A stretch of 64,000 bases of DNA from Bacteroides fragilis (lineage in GTDB: Bacteria; Bacteroidota; Bacteroidia; Bacteroidales; Bacteroidaceae), in NCBI RefSeq assembly GCF_002849695.1, contig NZ_CP018937.1, forward strand, positions 1,302,001 through 1,366,000, written 5' to 3'. Below, one piece after another: positions 24,976-34,508 of this stretch. The position numbers were made by a program, and so were the translations under genes. The notes beneath the pieces were generated by a model. The model saw only the letters and a program-made list of their open reading frames with translations, was not told the DNA's origin and did not search any database. How positions within the stretch are numbered: the first letter of the stretch is position 1; every line of letters begins with the position of its first letter.

Positions 24976-27525
24976 ATGCGTAGATTTATTACACTATTCT
25001 TCTTGATTTTTACCTTATCCGGTGTAGCTGTAGCTCAGCAAATGTCCGATGATCAGGTCGTACAGTATGTAAAAGATGCTCAAAAGATGGGTAAAACTCA
25101 GAAGCAGATTACAACAGAGTTGATGAGAAGAGGCGTTACGAAGGAACAGGTCGAGCGTATTCAGGAAAAATATGAAAATGGAAATGGTAGTACAAGTACA
25201 CAGAGTAACCAGAATACAACAAGGTCTCGTACACGTACTCAGCAAAATGATGAAAGTGACTATTCGAATCGTTCTCAGAAAAACCTGAAGGATCAGAAAA
25301 ATCAAAAGAATCAGAAAAATATAAAAGGTCTCCGTCAATCGGCTAACCAGAAAAATAAACGGGGTATGGGCGATGATAATCAGGAAATGACTGATGAGGA
25401 CATGATGTATGAAGAGGATTGGTCTGATGAATATATGATGAAACCGGAAGAGGATCCGACACAACAGATTTTTGGACATAATATCTTCACTAACGAGAAT
25501 CTTACATTCGAGCCTAATGTAAATATTGCTACTCCTGTAAACTATCGCTTGGGTCCTGGAGACGAGGTGATTATAGATGTTTGGGGAGCTTCTCAGACAA
25601 CAATAAGACAGACTATTTCGCCAGAGGGCAGTATTTTAGTTGATAATCTCGGTCCTATTTATTTAAGCGGGATGACTGTTCGTGAAGCTAATAATACGGT
25701 GCGTCGTGAATTTTCAAAAATCTATGCCGGCATTTCAGGTCCGAACCCTAACACCTCTGTCGATTTAACATTGGGGAATATACGTACTATCCAAATCAGT
25801 ATTATGGGAGAAGTGGCTATACCGGGCACTTATGCGCTCTCGGCATTCTCTTCTGTATTCCATGCTTTGTATCGCGCTGGTGGCGTTAATAAGATCGGTA
25901 GTCTGCGTAGTATCAAAGTCGTGCGTAACGGTAAGAAAATAGCCGATTTGGATGTTTACGATTTTATAATGAAAGGTAAATTGAATGACGATGTCCGCTT
26001 GCAAGACGGTGATGTGGTTATTGTTGATCCTTATGAATCCTTAGTACAAATTACTGGCAAGGTAAAAAGACCAATGTTTTATGAAATGAAACCTTCCGAG
26101 ACGATGGCTACTATTTTGAAATACTCAGGAGGATTCACTGGAGATGCTTATAAGAAAGCTATACGCCTGATTCGTAAAACGGGTCGTGAACATCAAGTAT
26201 ATAATGTGGACGAAATGGACTATTCGGTATTTAAACTGGATGATGGAGACGTTTTAGCTGTTGATTCGGTATTAGAACGTTTTGAGAATCGTGTAGAAGT
26301 CCGTGGAGCTGTTTATCGTGCCGGTATGTATCAAATTGATGGTACTGTAAATACTGTAAAACAGCTAATAAAGAAAGCTGAAGGGGTAAGAGGAGATGCT
26401 TTTTTGAATCGTGCCATTATCGATCGTGAAAACGACGACCTTACTCATGAAATGATTCAAATTGATCTGAAGGGATTGTTGAATGGCACAGTCGCTGATA
26501 TTCCTCTTCAGAAGAATGATATACTTTATATTCCAAGTATTGAAGATTTGAAAGAAGAAGCGACACTTACTATTCATGGCGAGGTTGCCAATCCGGGTAC
26601 TTACTTATACTCGTCGAATATGTCGGTTGAGGATCTTGTTTTGCAGGCCGGTGGATTATTAGAAGCTGCTTCAACAGCTCGTGTTGATGTGTCCCGTCGA
26701 ATTAAAAATTCAAAAAGTACAGAATTGAGCAATGTGGTTGGTAAGACTTTCTCTTTTGAGTTGAAGGATGGTTTCCTTGTTGGAGGCGATCAGGATTTCC
26801 ATTTGGAACCTTTTGATGAGGTGTATATTCGTCGTAGTCCTGCTTATCATCAACAACAAAATGTTACGGTTGGCGGTGAAGTTTTATTTGGTGGTCGCTA
26901 TGCGTTATCGAAAAAGAATGAACGCCTTAGTGACTTGATTGCCAAGGCCGGTGGGATTACCCAAGATGCTTATGTAAAAGGTGCGCGTTTGATTCGTAAA
27001 ATGACTGAAGAGGAATTACGGCGCAAGGAAGATGCACTCCGCATGGCTAATAAAGGTGGGGCTGATTCTATCTCTGTCAAGACACTGGATGTTTCTGATA
27101 CTTATTCTGTGGGTATAGAATTGGAAAAGGCTTTGGCTAATCCCGGATCGGACTTTGATATGGTGTTGCGTGAAGGTGATATTCTGTTCGTGCCGGAATA
27201 TGTAAGTACAGTAAAAATCAATGGCGCTGTAATGTATCCTAATACAGTCTTGTATAAGAAGGGTGAAAGTTTGAAGTACTATATTAATCAGGCTGGTGGT
27301 TTTGCAAGTCTTGCGAAAAAGAAAAGAGCTTTTGTTGTCTATATGAATGGTACCGTTTCTCGTCTGCGTACAGGTAATTCCAAGGCAATAGAACCGGGAT
27401 GTGAGATTATTGTACCAAGTAAGGATCCGAAGAAGAGAATGTCGGCAGCCGAAATTATAGGAATGGGTACTTCTGCGGCTTCATTAGCTACTATGATTGC
27501 AACTATGGTTAACCTTTTTAAGTAA
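24976..27525 (+). CDS. Wza-like polysaccharide export protein with SLBB domains
   Basis: 849 residues. The signal peptide ends near GVAVAQQ. An N-terminal helical region (about 24-65) is followed by a Gln/Asn/Lys-rich low-complexity stretch with QKNQKNQKN (about 75-130) and an acidic Met-rich patch (EDMMYEEDWSDEYMM). The Poly_export domain follows (about 190-275: YRLGPGDEVIIDVWG), then about five SLBB domains (for example VTVGGEVLFGGRYALSKKNERLSDLIAKAGG). A C-terminal hydrophobic segment (AASLATMIATMVNLF) may be a membrane helix. No lipobox Cys, unlike E. coli Wza. It forms the outer-membrane export channel. Its stop TAA overlaps the next ATG (TAATG). Confidence 0.93.
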   Translation: MRRFITLFFLIFTLSGVAVAQQMSDDQVVQYVKDAQKMGKTQKQITTELMRRGVTKEQVERIQEKYENGNGSTSTQSNQNTTRSRTRTQQNDESDYSNRSQKNLKDQKNQKNQKNIKGLRQSANQKNKRGMGDDNQEMTDEDMMYEEDWSDEYMMKPEEDPTQQIFGHNIFTNENLTFEPNVNIATPVNYRLGPGDEVIIDVWGASQTTIRQTISPEGSILVDNLGPIYLSGMTVREANNTVRREFSKIYAGISGPNPNTSVDLTLGNIRTIQISIMGEVAIPGTYALSAFSSVFHALYRAGGVNKIGSLRSIKVVRNGKKIADLDVYDFIMKGKLNDDVRLQDGDVVIVDPYESLVQITGKVKRPMFYEMKPSETMATILKYSGGFTGDAYKKAIRLIRKTGREHQVYNVDEMDYSVFKLDDGDVLAVDSVLERFENRVEVRGAVYRAGMYQIDGTVNTVKQLIKKAEGVRGDAFLNRAIIDRENDDLTHEMIQIDLKGLLNGTVADIPLQKNDILYIPSIEDLKEEATLTIHGEVANPGTYLYSSNMSVEDLVLQAGGLLEAASTARVDVSRRIKNSKSTELSNVVGKTFSFELKDGFLVGGDQDFHLEPFDEVYIRRSPAYHQQQNVTVGGEVLFGGRYALSKKNERLSDLIAKAGGITQDAYVKGARLIRKMTEEELRRKEDALRMANKGGADSISVKTLDVSDTYSVGIELEKALANPGSDFDMVLREGDILFVPEYVSTVKINGAVMYPNTVLYKKGESLKYYINQAGGFASLAKKKRAFVVYMNGTVSRLRTGNSKAIEPGCEIIVPSKDPKKRMSAAEIIGMGTSAASLATMIATMVNLFK

Positions 27526-28643
27526 TGACTATGACTGAAGATAAGAATATAAATAAAACGACTCCACAACCTGAAGAACAAGAGATCGATTTGATAGAGT
27601 TGGCTCAGAAAGTTTGGGCTGGTCGGAAATTGGTATTTAAAGTTTGTGGGATTGCCCTGTTGGTAGGCCTTGTGGTAGCTTTTAGTATTCCCAAAGAATA
27701 TTCTACTAGTGTGACGCTGGCGCCTGAGACTGGTAGTAAGTCATCTACAGGAGGTATGGGAGCATTAGCTGCTATGGCTGGTATCAATATTGGCAGTTCA
27801 AGTGGAGAAGATGCTCTTTCTCCCGAATTATATCCGGATATTGTCAGCTCTACGCCATTCTTGTTGGAAATGTTTGATGTAAAAGTGACTGACCAGAAAG
27901 GCAAAATTAATACGACTCTATATGAGTACTTGGATAAACATCAGCGATCTCCATGGTGGGGGGCGATTGCATCAGCTCCTTTTAAAGCATTAGGTTGGGT
28001 GGTTTCTTTGTTTAAAGATACACCGGAAGAACTTGGAGACGCAAAAATAAATCCTTTTTGTCTGACTCCGGATCAGGCTGGGATTGCAGATGCTTTGAGT
28101 CATCGTATATCTGTTTCAGTAGATAAGAAAACAGGAGTGACTACACTTTCTGTAACAATGCAGGATCCGTTAATTTCTGCAGCTTTAACAGATACAGTAA
28201 TGCATTGCTTGCAAAATTATATAACTGATTATCGCACAAATAAAGCGCGTCATGATTTGGCTTTTACGGAGAAACTATTTGATGAAGCTCAGGGGAACTA
28301 CTATGAGGCTCAGCAGAAATATGCTCACTTCATGGATGGCAACCAGAATATCATTATGCAGAGTTTTCGTACAGAGCAAGAGCGCTTGCAAAATGAGGTA
28401 AATTTGGCTTATGGAGTGTTCACTCAAGTGGCGCAACAATTGCAAGTAGCGAAAGCTAAAGTACAGGAAATTACTCCTGTTTATACTGTAGTACAACCTG
28501 CAACAGTCCCTTTGAGACCGGCTAAACCTAATAAAATCATGATTTTAATTGGTTTTGTATTCTTAGCGGGTGTTGGTAGTATAGGATGGATTCTCTTTGT
28601 TAAAGATTTATTGAACGGATGGAAGAAACAGCCAGAAAAATAA
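27525..28643 (+). CDS. Wzz-type polysaccharide chain-length regulator
   Basis: 372 residues with two membrane helices (about 36-56 and 337-360) around a periplasmic coiled-coil part. Seen: EEQEIDLIELAQKVWAGRKLVFK before TM1 and PATVPLRPAKPNKIMILIGFVFLAGVG, the Pro-rich TM2 motif of Wzz/PCP proteins. No C-terminal tyrosine-kinase domain. The start overlaps the exporter stop; an ATG at 27531 is an alternative. The 3' end overlaps upxY by 25 nt, so translation is probably coupled. Confidence 0.93.
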   Translation: MTMTEDKNINKTTPQPEEQEIDLIELAQKVWAGRKLVFKVCGIALLVGLVVAFSIPKEYSTSVTLAPETGSKSSTGGMGALAAMAGINIGSSSGEDALSPELYPDIVSSTPFLLEMFDVKVTDQKGKINTTLYEYLDKHQRSPWWGAIASAPFKALGWVVSLFKDTPEELGDAKINPFCLTPDQAGIADALSHRISVSVDKKTGVTTLSVTMQDPLISAALTDTVMHCLQNYITDYRTNKARHDLAFTEKLFDEAQGNYYEAQQKYAHFMDGNQNIIMQSFRTEQERLQNEVNLAYGVFTQVAQQLQVAKAKVQEITPVYTVVQPATVPLRPAKPNKIMILIGFVFLAGVGSIGWILFVKDLLNGWKKQPEK

Positions 28644-29152
28644 AAGAAAATGCTTCTTGTTGGTATGCTGTATATACGGCACCAAGAGCAGAGAAGAAAG
28701 TGAAGGAACAACTGGATAAGATAGGTATTGATAACTACCTGCCTCTTCAGCCAGTGATTCGTATGTGGAACAATCGTAAGAAAAAGATTTTTATTCCTGT
28801 TGTTCCGGGATGTCTATTTGTATATATCTCCTCTGAAGAGATTGCACAAATAACCAGTATTCATGGAGTAGCTTTTTTGCTGAAGGAAAAGGGACAATAC
28901 GTTTCTATACCTGAGGTGCAGATGGAAACTTTCAGAACGATGATAGAACGTTCCCATGAATTGGTTGAGTTCGCGCCTACAGATTTTGTTCCAGGAGCTA
29001 CTGTACAGGTGATTCGTGGACAGTTGCAGGGATTAGTGGCTGAATTAGTTGAATGTCAGGGAAACAATAAGTTGTTACTTCGGATTGAAGGGTTGGGATG
29101 TGCTTTGGCTACAGTATCTGCAGATTGTGTAGTATCAAAAGAAAAACAATGA
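28619..29152 (+). CDS. UpxY-type NusG-family transcription antiterminator
   Basis: 177 residues. N-terminal NGN domain (CWYAVYTAPRAEKKVKEQLDKIGIDNYLPLQ..., IPVVPGCLFVYIS) and a C-terminal KOW-like domain (VPGATVQVIRGQLQGLVAELVE). UpxY proteins let RNA polymerase read through capsule operons in Bacteroides and are normally the first gene, followed by upxZ and glycosyltransferases. Here it is next to last, overlaps wzz by 25 nt, and has no upxZ. The stop overlaps the next start (ATGA). Confidence 0.88.
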   Translation: MEETARKIKENASCWYAVYTAPRAEKKVKEQLDKIGIDNYLPLQPVIRMWNNRKKKIFIPVVPGCLFVYISSEEIAQITSIHGVAFLLKEKGQYVSIPEVQMETFRTMIERSHELVEFAPTDFVPGATVQVIRGQLQGLVAELVECQGNNKLLLRIEGLGCALATVSADCVVSKEKQ

Positions 29153-29613
29153 AACTGATTACCGAAGAACTTCTTGATAGAGTAACTGATCAGGCTAAGG
29201 AGAATTCACGTCTTCGAATGAATTATAATTTCCATGAATCCATGGAAGCTGCTATTCATAGGATGTTGAATGCTTTAGAGCCTGGAACTTATTTGCCTCC
29301 TCATCGCCATAAAAACCCGGATAAGGAAGAAGTTTACTTGGTTTTACGAGGGAGCTTATTGGCTATTTTATTTGATGATGAGGGTAATGTAATGGAAAAG
29401 GTCAATCTGAATCCGACTCAAGGTCGTTATGGAATTGAGATTTCTCCTTGCGTATGGCATACTATTATTGTCTTGGAATCAGGAACGGTTATTTATGAAA
29501 TTAAGCAGGGGCCTTTTGTACCTCTTACTCCGGAGAATCTGGCATCTTGGGCACCTCCAGTTGCTGACAAGGAGGCTGCCCGATTATTTATGGAGCGAAT
29601 GCTTGAGTTTTAA
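29149..29613 (+). CDS. WbuC-family cupin metalloprotein
   Basis: 154 residues from ATG 29149, which overlaps the upxY stop as ATGA; a longer upstream frame inside upxY is a shadow. Cupin fold with PPHRHKNPDKEEVYLVLRGSLLAILFDDEGN (metal His/His/Glu) and WHTIIVLESGTVIYEIKQGPF. WbuC proteins accompany O-antigen and capsule loci; the reaction is unknown. Last gene of the polysaccharide operon; its stop overlaps that of the convergent ROK gene. Confidence 0.85.
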   Translation: MKLITEELLDRVTDQAKENSRLRMNYNFHESMEAAIHRMLNALEPGTYLPPHRHKNPDKEEVYLVLRGSLLAILFDDEGNVMEKVNLNPTQGRYGIEISPCVWHTIIVLESGTVIYEIKQGPFVPLTPENLASWAPPVADKEAARLFMERMLEF

Positions 29614-30818
29614 CACTCAAACATTCTGCTTCTTGCAAGCATGCAAGCTCCTACGATACCTGCCCTGTCTTTAAGTTTTGATGTTACGATTGCTGAGTCT
29701 TTGTTTACTAAATTAAGTGAATATTTGCGGACGGCGGTTTTTATAGGTTGGGTGATATAGTCACCTGTAAGTGAAATTGTTCCACCGATAATGACAAGTT
29801 CTGGATTGAAGAGATTGATAAGTCCGGCAATTTGTTTTCCTAGTTTCTGCCCAATTTCTTCCACTATCTCAATACACAAAAGGTCTTCTTTGTTTACAGA
29901 AGCAATGATTTCGTCCAGTGTTATAGGATTATTGACATCTCCTATACGGCTGGATAAAATAGAGTTTTCTCCGTTTTGTATACGTTCTAACAAGATACGG
30001 TGTAGTGCGGAACCAGAAGCTTCGGTCTCAAGACAGCCTTTTTTGCCACAATGACAAATGATTTCATTATCAAAAGTGCTGGTATGGCCAAACTCTCCTG
30101 AAAATCCTGATTTGCCGGTATAAATTTTGCCATCGATAATAATTCCAACACCTAATCCCCAACTGATATTTACGAAAATAATATCCTTTTCACCGTTTAC
30201 GCATCCCTTTAGATATTCTCCATAGGTCATGGCGCGTGTATCATTGTCTATAGTGACCTTATATCCTAATTTTTCTGCCAAGACTTCTGATAATGGACGT
30301 TCCTCAAAGTTAAACTGGCTGAAACTATATCCGGACTCCGGGTTGACACGACCTGAAACGTTTACATTGATATTCAGTATTTTCTCCTTGGCTATTGTCA
30401 GTTTCTTTATGAAGTTTGAAATGAGTTTGCATAATTCATTCAATCCCTCTATTGAATTCTCAAATTTATAAGGGATATTCATTTTAAGTTCCATCATGTC
30501 GCCCTTGAAGTTTATCAAACCGATATTAATAGCAAATCTTTTAATATCAACTCCTATGAAATAACCGGATTCCGGGTTTAGGCCATATAAATTAGGATGG
30601 CGCCCTCCACTTGTTTCTAATTTACCGTAGTCGTTAATATAGCCTTCCTCACACATTTCACTAATAAATTTTGTAACTGTGGGGACGCTAAGATCCAACT
30701 CTTTAGACAGGTCAGTAATTGTTGAACTGCCATTATATATATAATGTGTAATAATTTTCTTTTTGAGAAGAGCGCTTTTGGTTCCTAGTTCTATTTCTTT
30801 TAAAAGATGTTGTTTCAT
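29610..30818 (-). CDS. ROK-family transcriptional regulator of the sialic-acid operon
   Basis: 402 residues. The N-terminal winged helix (about 20-75: GSSTITDLSKELDLSVPTVTKFISEM) is followed by a ROK sugar-kinase-like domain: GYFIGVDIKRFAINIGLINFKGDM, DNDTRAMTYGEYL, NISWGLGVGIIIDGKIYTG, GHTS and the zinc site CHCGKKGCLE. The key catalytic context of ROK kinases is retained in part, but the HTH makes it a NagC/XylR-type regulator. It is divergent from the nan operon across 298 nt with a palindromic AT-rich candidate operator, so it probably senses ManNAc, GlcNAc or a phosphate of these (inference). Confidence 0.88.
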   Translation of the reverse strand: MKQHLLKEIELGTKSALLKKKIITHYIYNGSSTITDLSKELDLSVPTVTKFISEMCEEGYINDYGKLETSGGRHPNLYGLNPESGYFIGVDIKRFAINIGLINFKGDMMELKMNIPYKFENSIEGLNELCKLISNFIKKLTIAKEKILNINVNVSGRVNPESGYSFSQFNFEERPLSEVLAEKLGYKVTIDNDTRAMTYGEYLKGCVNGEKDIIFVNISWGLGVGIIIDGKIYTGKSGFSGEFGHTSTFDNEIICHCGKKGCLETEASGSALHRILLERIQNGENSILSSRIGDVNNPITLDEIIASVNKEDLLCIEIVEEIGQKLGKQIAGLINLFNPELVIIGGTISLTGDYITQPIKTAVRKYSLNLVNKDSAIVTSKLKDRAGIVGACMLARSRMFEC

Positions 30819-30845
30819 ATAGATTAATTATTTTGGTAATATCTA

Positions 30846-30853
30846 CAAAGATA
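30846..30853 (-). promoter_or_regulatory. -7 element of the ROK gene
   Basis: Minus-strand TATCTTTG matches TAnnTTTG, 28 nt before the start codon at 30818. Confidence 0.65.
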
Positions 30854-30970
30854 GTTAATTTGTTTATTAATTCAGGTTTTTCAGGGTGAAAAGATGTTTC
30901 TCTATTGTTTTTAATTGATAATAATAGTGAATGAATTTTATTAAGCGGATGTTTGAATCTTCTTTTTATT

Positions 30971-30986
30971 AATAAAATATTTTATT
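30971..30986. promoter_or_regulatory. Candidate ROK operator ahead of the nan promoter
   Basis: AATAAAATATTTTATT is a perfect 16-bp palindrome lying about 28 nt upstream of the nan -7 element; a related TTTAATAAAT lies at about 31000-31009. AT-rich dyads of this kind resemble operators of NagC-type ROK repressors. No binding evidence. Confidence 0.45.
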
Positions 30987-31013
30987 ATATGTTGATTGTT
31001 TAATAAATATGCG

Positions 31014-31021
31014 TATATTTG
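31014..31021 (+). promoter_or_regulatory. -7 element of the nan operon
   Basis: TATATTTG matches TAnnTTTG, with a TTG about 19 nt upstream. TACCGATA follows directly at 31022-31029 and recurs in two of the susC leaders. Confidence 0.7.
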
Positions 31022-31116
31022 TACCGATATGCTAAGGATATTACGAGTGTATTATGAAAAACTAGTTCCTAATCCATATTAAAATTCTATATCATTAATA
31101 TAAAAACGAAATTATC

Positions 31117-32034
31117 ATGGAAAAGATTATTGGATTGATCAATGCTCCTTTTACTCCGTTTTATGAAAATGGAGAAGTAAATTATGAACCCATTGAAGCA
31201 TATGCTAAGATGTTAGTAAAGAACGGTCTGCAAGGTGTATTCATTAATGGATCTTCTGGTGAAGGATATATGTTAACCGATGAAGAACGTATGAAACTCG
31301 CCGAACGTTGGGTAGAAGTTTCACCGGAAGGATTTAAGGTAATTGTACATGTAGGTAGTTGCTGTGTAAAGTCAAGTCGTAAGCTTGCCGAACATGCTCA
31401 GAAAATCGGTGCATGGGGAATTGGCGCTATGGCTCCTCCTTTTCCGAAAGTGGGTCGTGTCGAAGAACTCGTGAAATACTGTGAAGAAATAGCCTGTGGC
31501 GCTCCAAATCTTCCATTCTATTATTATCATATTCCTGCATTTAATGGAGCATTCTTATCAATGGTTTCATTTCTGGAGGCAGTAGATGGACGTATTCCGA
31601 ATTTTGCGGGAATTAAATATACTTTTGAGAGTATGTATGAATACAATCAGTGCCGCTTGTATAAAGGAGGTAAATTTGATATGCTGCATGGGCAAGATGA
31701 AACCATTCTTCCATGTCTGGCTATGGGTGGTGCTCAAGGCGGCATTGGAGGAACTACCAATTATAATGGTGTAAATCTGGTTGGTATTATAGAAGCATGG
31801 AAAGCCGGAGATCTTGATAAAGCGCGCGAATTACAGAATTTCTCTCAGGAAGTTATTAATGTAATCTGTCATTTCCGAGGAAATATTGTAGGTGGAAAGC
31901 GGATTATGAAATTGATAGGATTGGATTTAGGTAAGAATCGTACTCCTTTCCAGAATATGACAGATGATGAAGAAATACGTATGAAAGCTGAGTTAGAGGC
32001 TATTCATTTCTTTGATCGTTGCAATAAGTTTTAA
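31117..32034 (+). CDS. nanL: N-acetylneuraminate lyase
   Basis: Cleaves sialic acid to ManNAc and pyruvate. 305 residues, DHDPS/NAL TIM barrel. Seen: INGSSGEGYMLT (pyruvate-binding GSSGE, about 44-50), the catalytic Tyr in FYYYHIPAFNGA (about 137), the Schiff-base Lys in FAGIKYTF (about 167), and GGTTNYNGVN. The context with epimerase, permease and YhcH makes lyase, not DapA, the clear choice. First gene of the operon, with a 23-nt gap to the epimerase. Confidence 0.95.
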   Translation: MEKIIGLINAPFTPFYENGEVNYEPIEAYAKMLVKNGLQGVFINGSSGEGYMLTDEERMKLAERWVEVSPEGFKVIVHVGSCCVKSSRKLAEHAQKIGAWGIGAMAPPFPKVGRVEELVKYCEEIACGAPNLPFYYYHIPAFNGAFLSMVSFLEAVDGRIPNFAGIKYTFESMYEYNQCRLYKGGKFDMLHGQDETILPCLAMGGAQGGIGGTTNYNGVNLVGIIEAWKAGDLDKARELQNFSQEVINVICHFRGNIVGGKRIMKLIGLDLGKNRTPFQNMTDDEEIRMKAELEAIHFFDRCNKF

Positions 32035-32057
32035 GATAAACTAATACTGCAATTGCT

Positions 32058-33242
32058 ATGAATACTACAGAATATCTACAGACATGGTCTGACTCTTATA
32101 AAAATGACATGATAAGCAATATCATGCCCTTTTGGATGAAATATGGTTGGGATCGCAAAAACGGAGGTGTTTATACCTGCGTAGACCGAGATGGCCAGCT
32201 GATGGATACAACCAAATCTGTTTGGTTCCAAGGGAGATTTGCTTTTACATGTTCATATGCATATAATCACATTGAACATAATTCAGAATGGCTGGAAGCT
32301 GCGAAAAGTACCCTTGATTTTATTGAAGCACATTGTTTCGATACAGATGGGCGTATGTTTTTTGAAGTGACTGAAACGGGTTTGCCTATTCGTAAACGTC
32401 GTTATGTTTTCTCTGAAACATTTGCTGCCATTGCGATGTCGGAATATGCTATCGCATCGGGCGATCATAATTACGCTGTTAAAGCCTTGAAACTGTTCAA
32501 TGATATCCGGCGCTTTCTTTCTACTCCTGGAATTCTGGAACCGAAATATTGTGAACGCGTACAGATGAAAGGACACTCTATTATTATGATTCTTATTAAT
32601 GTAGCTTCACGTATTCGTGCTGCTATTAATGATCCGGTTCTTGATCAACAAATAGAGGAATCTATAGCCATTTTGCGTAAAGACTTCATGCATCCGGAGT
32701 TTAAAGCTTTGCTTGAAACAGTAGGTCCCAATGGAGAATTTATTGATACAAATGCTACTCGTACCATTAATCCTGGGCATTGTATCGAGACTTCGTGGTT
32801 TATTCTTGAAGAAGCTAAGAGTCGTAATTGGGATAAAGAGATGGTCGATACAGCGCTTACGATTCTTGATTGGTCCTGGGAATGGGGTTGGGATAAGGAA
32901 TTTGGAGGTATTATAAACTTCCGTGACTGTCGAAACCTGCCTTCGCAAGATTACGCACATGATATGAAGTTCTGGTGGCCACAGACAGAAGCCATTATTG
33001 CAACATTATATGCATATCAAGCTACTAAAGATGAGAAATATTTGGCTATGCATAAACAAATCAGTGATTGGACTTATGCCCATTTCCCTGATCCGGAATT
33101 TGGTGAATGGTACGGTTATCTTCATCGTGACGGAACAATTTCTCAGCCTGCAAAAGGAAATTTGTTTAAGGGACCATTCCACATCCCTAGAATGATGACG
33201 AAAGGCTATGCACTTTGTCAGGAATTGCTGTCAGAAAAATAA
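32058..33242 (+). CDS. nanE: N-acylglucosamine 2-epimerase (ManNAc to GlcNAc)
   Basis: 394 residues, AGE/renin-binding-protein family (alpha6/alpha6 barrel). Seen: VWFQGRFAFTCSYAYN, RKRRYVFSETFAA, NPGHCIETSWFILEEA, KFWWPQTEAI and GEWYGYLHRDG, with the conserved His and Glu residues. Bacteroides fragilis uses this kind of epimerase, acting on unphosphorylated ManNAc, in place of the enterobacterial NanK/NanE route. 15 nt separate it from the permease gene. Confidence 0.94.
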   Translation: MNTTEYLQTWSDSYKNDMISNIMPFWMKYGWDRKNGGVYTCVDRDGQLMDTTKSVWFQGRFAFTCSYAYNHIEHNSEWLEAAKSTLDFIEAHCFDTDGRMFFEVTETGLPIRKRRYVFSETFAAIAMSEYAIASGDHNYAVKALKLFNDIRRFLSTPGILEPKYCERVQMKGHSIIMILINVASRIRAAINDPVLDQQIEESIAILRKDFMHPEFKALLETVGPNGEFIDTNATRTINPGHCIETSWFILEEAKSRNWDKEMVDTALTILDWSWEWGWDKEFGGIINFRDCRNLPSQDYAHDMKFWWPQTEAIIATLYAYQATKDEKYLAMHKQISDWTYAHFPDPEFGEWYGYLHRDGTISQPAKGNLFKGPFHIPRMMTKGYALCQELLSEK

Positions 33243-33257
33243 TCTCTTATTTATATC

Positions 33258-34496
33258 ATGAAAAACTCAAAAATTTATCCTTGGATAGTGGTTGCCCTCC
33301 TATGGGGGGTAGCCCTACTCAATTATATGGACCGACAAATGCTTAGCACGATGAAAGATGCTATGCAAGTAGATATTGTAGAACTTCAGTCGGCAACTAA
33401 TTTTGGCCGTTTAATGGCCGTTTTCCTTTGGATTTATGGTCTTATGAGCCCAATTTCTGGTATGATTGCCGATAGACTGAATCGTAAATGGTTGATTGTT
33501 GGCAGTCTTTTTGTTTGGTCTTTTGTGACCTATTTAATGGGAGTTGCAGAAACATTTAATCAAGTCTTTTGGTTACGTGCATTGATGGGAGTGAGCGAAG
33601 CTCTTTATATTCCGGCCGGCCTTTCTTTAATTGCTGATTATCATGGTGAAAAATCACGTTCTTTGGCGGTTGGTATTCACATGACCGGACTTTATACCGG
33701 ACAGGCTATTGGTGGCTTTGGCGCTACGGTTGCGGCTGCTTTCTCTTGGCATACTACTTTTCATTGGTTTGGTATTATTGGTATTGCATATGCCTTTGTT
33801 TTGGTATTATTTTTAAGAGATAAAAAAGAGCATGTTAAAGTAGAACGTCCGGAACCTTCATCCAAGAATGGCGAGAAAGCAGGTTTGTTTAAAGGCTTAT
33901 CATTACTATTCAGTAATATAGCTTTCTGGGTTATATTGCTTTATTTTGCGGCTCCTAGTTTGCCGGGATGGGCTACTAAAAATTGGCTTCCAACTTTGTT
34001 TGCTGAAAACCTTGATATTCCAATGTCACAGGCAGGACCTATGTCGACTATAACAATTGCACTATCTTCATTTATTGGTGTAATTTTAGGTGGTACTCTT
34101 TCTGATAAATGGGTACAAAAAAATATTCGTGGGCGTGTATATACCGGTGCAATTGGTTTGGGATTGACGATTCCCTCTTTGTTATTATTGGGATTTGGGC
34201 ATAGTTTTGTTGCTGTTGTTGGGGCTGGGTTGTTATTCGGTATCGGCTATGGTATTTTTGATGCTAATAATATGCCTATTCTTTGTCAGTTCGTTTCTTC
34301 TAAATATCGTGCAACAGCATATGGCATCATGAATATGACAGGAGTATTTGCAGGAGCATTTATCACAGATTTGCTGGGTAAGTGGACCGATGGTGGAAAT
34401 TTAGGTTTAGGTTTTGCCATGTTGGCTATCATTGTATTTATAGCACTGGCAGTACAACTCTACTTCCTGCGTCCGAAAACAGATAATATGGAATAA
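33258..34496 (+). CDS. nanT: Major facilitator superfamily sialic-acid permease
   Basis: 412 residues with about 12 membrane helices. MFS signatures: LNYMDRQMLST in TM1, the loop GMIADRLNRKWLIV between TM2 and TM3, and LSDKWVQKNIRGRVYTG in the second half. Its place between the nan epimerase and YhcH points to inner-membrane sialic-acid uptake, as for NanT of B. fragilis. Substrate is inferred from context. Confidence 0.9.
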   Translation: MKNSKIYPWIVVALLWGVALLNYMDRQMLSTMKDAMQVDIVELQSATNFGRLMAVFLWIYGLMSPISGMIADRLNRKWLIVGSLFVWSFVTYLMGVAETFNQVFWLRALMGVSEALYIPAGLSLIADYHGEKSRSLAVGIHMTGLYTGQAIGGFGATVAAAFSWHTTFHWFGIIGIAYAFVLVLFLRDKKEHVKVERPEPSSKNGEKAGLFKGLSLLFSNIAFWVILLYFAAPSLPGWATKNWLPTLFAENLDIPMSQAGPMSTITIALSSFIGVILGGTLSDKWVQKNIRGRVYTGAIGLGLTIPSLLLLGFGHSFVAVVGAGLLFGIGYGIFDANNMPILCQFVSSKYRATAYGIMNMTGVFAGAFITDLLGKWTDGGNLGLGFAMLAIIVFIALAVQLYFLRPKTDNME

Positions 34497-34508
34497 AAAT
34501 AAAAGGAA

